Of a DNA stretch of 38,534 bases, positions 34,138 through 38,534 are shown piece after piece. Numbering within the stretch: position 1 is the first letter of the stretch; every line of letters starts with the position of its first letter. The stretch is from Bradyrhizobium monzae (GTDB lineage: Bacteria; Pseudomonadota; Alphaproteobacteria; Rhizobiales; Xanthobacteraceae). The notes under the pieces were generated by a model. The model did not search any database and was not told the origin of the DNA. It was given only the letters and a program-made list of their open reading frames with translations. The DNA is taken from the NCBI RefSeq assembly GCF_021458635.1, contig NZ_JAIRDQ010000021.1, forward strand, positions 1 through 38,534, in the 5' to 3' direction. The translations under genes were made by a program, and so were the position numbers.

Positions 34138-35421
34138 ATGTCGAGATCTCGCCTGGGGCTGGCGCTGGCCGGCGCGGTCCTCGCGATTCTGGCAGTGCTG
34201 TTGCCGAATACAGCCGAAGCGCAGTTCGGACTGCGTGGCGGGCCCCTCGGTGTTGCGCGCTTCGCCGTCGGCCACGTCATCGGTCTGTCGCGGATGCGTC
34301 ATGCCCGCATGGCGGTGCGCGGCAGCCGCTATCGCTCCGCGGCGCTGAGATCGCAGGACCCTCGCCAGATTCCAAACGGTGCCGAGCGTGGCCAGCCCGC
34401 CAATCCCTACGTCATGCGTGCCGCGCTCACGGCAGGTGCTGCGCTGTCTGGCTGGCACGGCGGCCGCCGTCCGCAGGGCTGGTGGCGTCATGCCGACGGC
34501 AGCTATGGCTGGATCGGTCCCGTGTTCTGGCCGTTCGCGCATGACGATCTCACCACGGCCGTGATCTTCGGCGATACGACCAGCCTCTCGCTCTATGGCT
34601 ATGGCGATATCTACGCCGCGATCTTCGCGCCCTATGCGGCGCCGGAGCTCGCCGCCTACACCGCGCCGCAGGGACGTCGTGCGCGACGCGTCCCGTCGGT
34701 GGAGACGGTCTGTGATAGCAGCGACACCGGCGGCTTGCCCGTCGACCGCATCGCCGCCACCGTGCAGCCGAACGAGATGCAGCGCACCGCGCTCGACGAT
34801 CTCGGCGCTGCCTGGGCTTCCGCGCGCGATACCATCCGCGCCTCGTGCCCGGCGCAGGCGCCAACGACGGCGGCGGAGCGCCTCGGCGTGATGCAGGCCC
34901 GGCTTGATGCCATGATCAAGGCCACGGATGCGCTGGCGCCGCCGCTGACAAAGTTCGTCGACCTCCTCGATGACAGCCAGAAAGCAAAGCTCGAGTCGCT
35001 CGCCAACGAACGCCGCGCTGCGTTCGCGTCAGCCCAGCACAAGGACGCGCAAGCGGCCGCAGCCTGCGATCCCAACAACGATCCCCGCTATGATCTGCAG
35101 GCGCAGCGCCAATACGAGCAGCTCGTGCAGCAGCAATGGCCCGCGGACGACATCGCCAACACGCTGAAGCTCGACGACACCGGCCGCGCCCGGCTTGACG
35201 TGCTCCAGGGCACCACGCTGCGCACCATGGAGAGACTCAGTCCTTGCCCGATGAAGGCCGAAGCAACACCGCAAGCCCGCCTCGCCGCCGTGAAGGCGCG
35301 GCTGGAGACCATGCAGCAGGCCGTCCACGGCGTCGGTGATGCGCTCGATGATTTCGAAGCGGATCTAAGTGATGAGCAGAAGGCAGGGTTCGAGGCGATT
35401 GGGCCGAAGCGGGGGATGTGA
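34138..35421 (+). CDS. Exported Spy/LTXXQ-like protein with a duplicated helical domain
   Basis: A 427-residue exported protein. The ATG at 34138 precedes a signal peptide (LGLALAGAVLAILAVLLPNTAEAQF). In-frame codons upstream (ATG at 34078, several GTG) are possible, but the sequence before 34138 lies beyond a repeat. An Arg/Gly-rich middle contains GGRRPQGWWRHADGSYGWIGPVFWPFAHDD. Two copies of a helical unit follow: PVDRIAATVQPNEMQRTALDDLG ... LLDDSQKAKLESL (about 205-295) and PADDIANTLKLDDTGRARLDVLQ ... LSDEQKAGFEAIG (about 335-425). Each has a CP pair (SCPAQ, PCPMK) and an LTxxQ-type motif. Spy and CpxP relatives bind unfolded proteins or metals in the periplasm; here two domains are in one chain. 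Confidence 0.82.
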   Translation: MSRSRLGLALAGAVLAILAVLLPNTAEAQFGLRGGPLGVARFAVGHVIGLSRMRHARMAVRGSRYRSAALRSQDPRQIPNGAERGQPANPYVMRAALTAGAALSGWHGGRRPQGWWRHADGSYGWIGPVFWPFAHDDLTTAVIFGDTTSLSLYGYGDIYAAIFAPYAAPELAAYTAPQGRRARRVPSVETVCDSSDTGGLPVDRIAATVQPNEMQRTALDDLGAAWASARDTIRASCPAQAPTTAAERLGVMQARLDAMIKATDALAPPLTKFVDLLDDSQKAKLESLANERRAAFASAQHKDAQAAAACDPNNDPRYDLQAQRQYEQLVQQQWPADDIANTLKLDDTGRARLDVLQGTTLRTMERLSPCPMKAEATPQARLAAVKARLETMQQAVHGVGDALDDFEADLSDEQKAGFEAIGPKRGM

Positions 35422-35469
35422 TTGGTCCAGCCTGGATTCGAGGAGCGCCTCAATGGAGGGAGCGCACCC

Positions 35470-35493
35470 GGAGAGCGCGCTCCTGCGCTCTCC
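35470..35493. terminator. Hairpin between convergent genes, possible terminator
   Basis: GGAGAGCGC and GCGCTCTCC form a perfect 9-bp stem with the loop GCTCCT. It stands between the end of the Spy-like gene (+) and the end of the RTX protein gene (-). No U-run follows on either side, so a terminator is inferred from position. Confidence 0.5.
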
Positions 35494-35510
35494 AGAGAGA
35501 GATCATCACT

Positions 35511-37979
35511 TTAGCTAAAAAAATGCCCGCCCGCGGCCTGCGAATAGGCCTGCCACTGATGATCGAGCACGATGGTCTCGTGGCTGCCGTTGCTCTGGCT
35601 GATGTCGATGACGAGGTCGTTGGCGCCGCCGCGCTGGGCGGTGACGTCGGCCGCGCTCTTGACGAGATCGGCCAGCGCCGCCATCGAGTTCACCACCACG
35701 CCGGAGCCGGCGCCTTCGCCGGTGTTGAGCACGGTCGTGGGATGCGCGCCGGATGAGGCGAAGGTGCCGGCCTCGTAGTCGTAGAACACCAGCGCATCGC
35801 CCTTGTTGAAGTTGAGGTCGAACACGGCGTCGGTGGCGCGCTGGCCGGCCGCCTGATCGGCGCCGTTGAAGCGGAATTGATCCGCGCCGGCGCCGCCGTA
35901 GAGCAGATCGTTGCCACCGCCACCGTTGAGCACGTCGGAATGCAGGCCGCCGATCAGGATGTCGTTGCCGCCCTTGCCGTCGAGGACGCTGCCGACCGGG
36001 CTGAACAAATTGGCGATCAGCAGATTGTTGCCGTCATTGCCCTGGACGAGGTTGTCGGAGACGACGGTGATCTTGGTGCCGCCATGGCCGTCGGATGACA
36101 GTTGGTAGTTCAGCCCCGAGGCATAGGCATGCGAGTCGAGCTGGAGCGCGATCGTGCCAGAATTGCCGCCGGTGACGGTCAGCACATTGTCGGCCGATAG
36201 CGTCGCGCTCGTTGCCTTGCCGATGCCGGCGAGATCGATGGTGTCGCCGACGCCAAAGCCTTCGATGGTGTTGTCGAGGTGGCCGTGGTCCAGCGCGGCC
36301 TTGTCGATCTTCAGCGTTTGTGCGCCGCTCTCGAAGCTGATCGTTCCGGTGCCGGCCGCACCCAGCGCCGCGAGCTCCAGCGTGCCCGCATGCAGCGTCG
36401 TGCCCCCGGTGTAGCTGCTGGTCTGGCTCAGCACGGTGGTGCCGGTGCCGGCCTGGTCGAGCGAGCCGTTGCCGGAAATCGAGGCGTTGAACACGAAGAC
36501 GTCGGAATGGGTCGAGGCCAGCACGCCGTTGTCGGTGACGTGCCCGGTGAGCGATCCGCCGTCGGCGATCGCGAGCCCGGCGCCGGTCTCGATGCTGATG
36601 CCCGAGGTGAAGCTTTCGGCGTCGGTCACGGACCAGTTGCCGCCCTGCACGTCGAGCGCCTCGAAATTCACCGTGTGCGCCAGCGTGCCGGAGCCGTTGC
36701 CGAGCAGCTTGAAGGTGTCGGTGCCGTCACCGCCGTCGATCGTGCTGGTGAAGACAGCCCCGGTGTAGTCGTTGACGATATCGTCGCCGCCACCGAGTGC
36801 GACGCTGCCCTCGATCGTGCCGTGATTGGTGACGGTGTCGGCGAAAAGGTCGGTGATGGAGATGGCTTCACCATTGCCGCCGTGAATGAGGCCCCAGTTC
36901 AGGATCGTCGTCGGCGCCCAGCCATTGCCGCCATTGCTGCCGTTGCTGCCATTCGGGCCGCCCGTGCCGTCGCTGTCGTTGACGGTGATGGCGCGTTCGA
37001 AGCTGGTGATGACGCCGCCGGCCTCGTTGATGATGGTGCCGCCGCCGATGGTGACAGCCTCCTGGAGGTCGATCGTCCCGTCCGCCTCGACCACATGCAC
37101 GCCGGTGGCCTGGATGGTGCCGAAATTGTCGAGGGCCAAAAGGCCATCCACGTCGATGCCGTCGCCGTCCACCGCGGTGCCTGCGAGATAGCCGCCGGTG
37201 CCGATGATGGTGCCGTGATTGGTCACTGTGGTCATTGACAGGCTGGGCGTGTCCATGTTGATGCCGCTGCCGAGGTGTCCGGTGATGGTGCCCTCGTTGT
37301 AGACATTGATCGGCTGCTCGCCGGTGATGCCGTGGCGGGCACCGTCGATGGTGCCGCCGGCGTAGTTGTTGACGATGCCGCCGCCGGCGTTCGACTGGAA
37401 ATCGATGCCGTCATTGCCGCTGTCGCCGGCGCCGTTTTGCGCGACGATCGCGCCCCAATTGTTGATGGTGGCGTGCGCGCCGGGCCGGATCGCATCGGCA
37501 TCGGCTGCGCCAATCAGGCCGCCGGCATCATTATTGATGGTGACGATCGCGGATTTGAGATTGTCGAAATCCAGCGCCTGGCCACTCGCCGTGCCGCTGA
37601 TCGTGCCGCCGCTATAGCTGCCGGAAACGATGACGCCGGAATTGTTGACGGTGACCGAGCCCTGATGGCCCGCTGCGTCGGGCGCGATATCGGCGTTGAT
37701 GCGAATGCCGTCATTGGCCGTCGACACGAGCGCGGCGCCGCCGGCGTTGTCGAAGGTGAGGCTGCTGCCTGCGGCAAGCACGCTCTTGCCGGTGTCGATG
37801 CCGCGGGTTGCGGCGCTGATGGTTCCGAAATTGTCGATTTCGGTCGTGCCGCCCGTCCAGCTGATGGCGACGCTGGCGGTGACTGCGAGGGTCGCGCCGG
37901 CGTCGATGACGCCGGTATCGCCGTTGCCGACCGTCTTTGCTTTCGTGTCCGTGCCGCTTGCGACGGTGAATGAAGCCAT
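35511..37979 (-). CDS. Large repetitive RTX-type extracellular protein, probably type I secreted
   Basis: An 822-residue Gly/Asp/Asn/Thr-rich protein with almost no cysteine. Most of it is a beta-helix-like repeat region with many N-x-G-[TA]-I turns (DNFGTIS, NNWGAIVA, NEGTITG, NHGTIIG, DNFGTIQ, NWGLIHG, NHGTIEG). An autotransporter-repeat-like part follows (LSQTSSYTGGTTLHAGTLELAA). Residues about 660-700 contain Ca-binding RTX nonapeptides (GKGGNDILIGG, NGGGGNDLLYGGAGADQF). A C-terminal part ends in FFS, a short hydrophobic tail of the sort exported by type I secretion. There is no N-terminal signal peptide, as expected for that route. Likely an adhesin or matrix protein. No transporter genes are beside it. 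A run of G (AGGGGGG) lies before the ATG. Confidence 0.85.
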   Translation of the reverse strand: MASFTVASGTDTKAKTVGNGDTGVIDAGATLAVTASVAISWTGGTTEIDNFGTISAATRGIDTGKSVLAAGSSLTFDNAGGAALVSTANDGIRINADIAPDAAGHQGSVTVNNSGVIVSGSYSGGTISGTASGQALDFDNLKSAIVTINNDAGGLIGAADADAIRPGAHATINNWGAIVAQNGAGDSGNDGIDFQSNAGGGIVNNYAGGTIDGARHGITGEQPINVYNEGTITGHLGSGINMDTPSLSMTTVTNHGTIIGTGGYLAGTAVDGDGIDVDGLLALDNFGTIQATGVHVVEADGTIDLQEAVTIGGGTIINEAGGVITSFERAITVNDSDGTGGPNGSNGSNGGNGWAPTTILNWGLIHGGNGEAISITDLFADTVTNHGTIEGSVALGGGDDIVNDYTGAVFTSTIDGGDGTDTFKLLGNGSGTLAHTVNFEALDVQGGNWSVTDAESFTSGISIETGAGLAIADGGSLTGHVTDNGVLASTHSDVFVFNASISGNGSLDQAGTGTTVLSQTSSYTGGTTLHAGTLELAALGAAGTGTISFESGAQTLKIDKAALDHGHLDNTIEGFGVGDTIDLAGIGKATSATLSADNVLTVTGGNSGTIALQLDSHAYASGLNYQLSSDGHGGTKITVVSDNLVQGNDGNNLLIANLFSPVGSVLDGKGGNDILIGGLHSDVLNGGGGNDLLYGGAGADQFRFNGADQAAGQRATDAVFDLNFNKGDALVFYDYEAGTFASSGAHPTTVLNTGEGAGSGVVVNSMAALADLVKSAADVTAQRGGANDLVIDISQSNGSHETIVLDHQWQAYSQAAGGHFFS

Positions 37980-38102
37980 GATCCCCCCTGATGTGCATGC
38001 TTGATGGACGCCGGCCGGCGCCGCGAATGCCTGCGGGAAGAGAGCGGTATCGGGAGGAGATGACGGCGAGATGACGCGCTGTGGATCGTTCGCGCCCGGA
38101 CG

Positions 38103-38407
38103 CTACCCACACGCCCAGTCGAACTTCATGTCCCCAAAATCGAGCTGCGCGTTGCCGCCGCCAAAATTATAGCCGCCGAAATATTCCTCGAACTCGATGT
38201 AGAACGGGCTCATCTCGGGCACGGCCTGGCAGGGCCGCATGGTGCCGCCGAGATGGTTGGGCGCGTGGCTCTTGCCCCAGTCGTGCAGGCGGAAATTGTC
38301 GCGGCTCGGCACGCCGCCGGCATAGTAGTAAAACGGCTGATATGGGAGGATTAGATCGCAACAGAATGACAGTCGTCCGATCGACTGACCCGACGAGCAA
38401 GCACATC
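38103..38407 (-). pseudogene. C-terminal remnant of an unknown protein (DUF1963/YwqG-like ending?)
   Basis: The frame is open from a stop near 38408 down to a TAG at 38103-38105. Residues after AGGVPSRDNFRLHDWGKSHA look like a real protein end: HLGGTMRPCQAVPEMSPFYI, EFEEYFGGYNFGGGNAQLDF and KFDWACG. The ending recalls the terminal GDAG-type strand of the DUF1963/YwqG group, but this is a weak memory match. No good start codon with a ribosome-binding site is seen upstream; only a GTG at 38312 lies inside the domain-like part. The N-terminal portion appears to be lost or replaced, so I call it a fragment. Confidence 0.5.
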
Positions 38408-38448
38408 AGAGCTTGGTGAGATCAGGCGCAAACGCCCGATGATGCCAT

Positions 38449-38476
38449 CATGCCGGTGTTTTGCCCGACGTGTCAA
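38449..38476. repeat. Possible dispersed repeat (GTGTTTTGCCCGACG)
   Basis: CATGCCGGTGTTTTGCCCGA followed by CGTGTCAA resembles a short sequence I remember from many gaps in Bradyrhizobium and Rhodopseudomonas. The nearby GGCG-CAAA-CGCC at 38425-38436 is a small hairpin. The rest of the final 127 bases shows nothing recognisable. Confidence 0.35.
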
Positions 38477-38534
38477 AGGAAATTTCGCTAAATCCGCAAA
38501 CGCGGAGAAATTTCGCCATATCACCTGAGCCTAG

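Noticed and set aside
36279..37238. Open frame of 319 codons opposite the RTX protein gene
   Set aside because: Antisense of repetitive Gly/Asn/Thr codons; no start signal and no fold-like pattern.
12746..38476. CRISPR array or phage/IS remnants among the gap repeats
   Set aside because: The repeats are palindromic, differ in sequence, and are not regularly spaced; no cas, integrase or transposase gene is present.

Overview
The window looks like chromosomal DNA of a Bradyrhizobium-type alphaproteobacterium. The base composition is GC-rich, the chemotaxis, FixJ-like, LysM and Spy-like proteins are of alphaproteobacterial kind, and the gaps between genes hold several families of palindromic repeats that I recognise from memory as typical of Bradyrhizobium. 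No rRNA, tRNA, CRISPR array, insertion sequence or phage gene was seen. The window starts inside cheW and ends upstream of a broken gene.

Region by region. (1) 1-7355, signalling: the end of cheW, then cheY, cheR and a PilZ-like gene, a stand-alone receiver protein, a small unknown protein, a FixJ-type regulator, a 1166-residue hybrid histidine kinase, and a 57-codon receiver gene whose middle is missing. (2) 7551-14783, a catabolic cluster: a GntR/FCD repressor diverges, across a perfect 26-bp palindrome, from an ABC importer (binding protein, ATPase, permease) coupled by overlapping codons to an IlvD/Edd-type sugar-acid dehydratase. An RraA-like aldolase and a Tat-exported SMP-30 lactonase follow. 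Together they suggest a route from a periplasmic sugar lactone to the aldonate, import, a 2-keto-3-deoxy acid, then pyruvate plus an aldehyde. (3) 14990-21286, minus strand: an S9 oligopeptidase, a class-V aminotransferase, a secreted nuclease-like protein, and a 576-residue unknown protein with a DCDTTA motif like that of class II terpene cyclases. (4) 21695-25742: a caspase-fold protein with both catalytic residues replaced, a solo membrane-fusion protein, a secreted 7-bladed propeller lactonase-like protein, and two doubtful small membrane peptides. (5) 25977-28836: the C-terminal remnant of a GMC oxidoreductase and an NmrA-type NAD(P)-binding protein divergent from a LysR regulator. (6) 28870-38407: a small unknown protein, a GGDEF-EAL protein with intact motifs in both domains, a secreted unknown, a LysM protein, a duplicated Spy/LTXXQ-like protein, an 822-residue repetitive RTX protein and a broken gene end.

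The observations most worth following are the lactone/aldonate cluster with its palindromic operator, the dead-site caspase homologue, the DCDTTA protein and the internally deleted receiver gene. All names come from reading motifs by eye; no database search was run.
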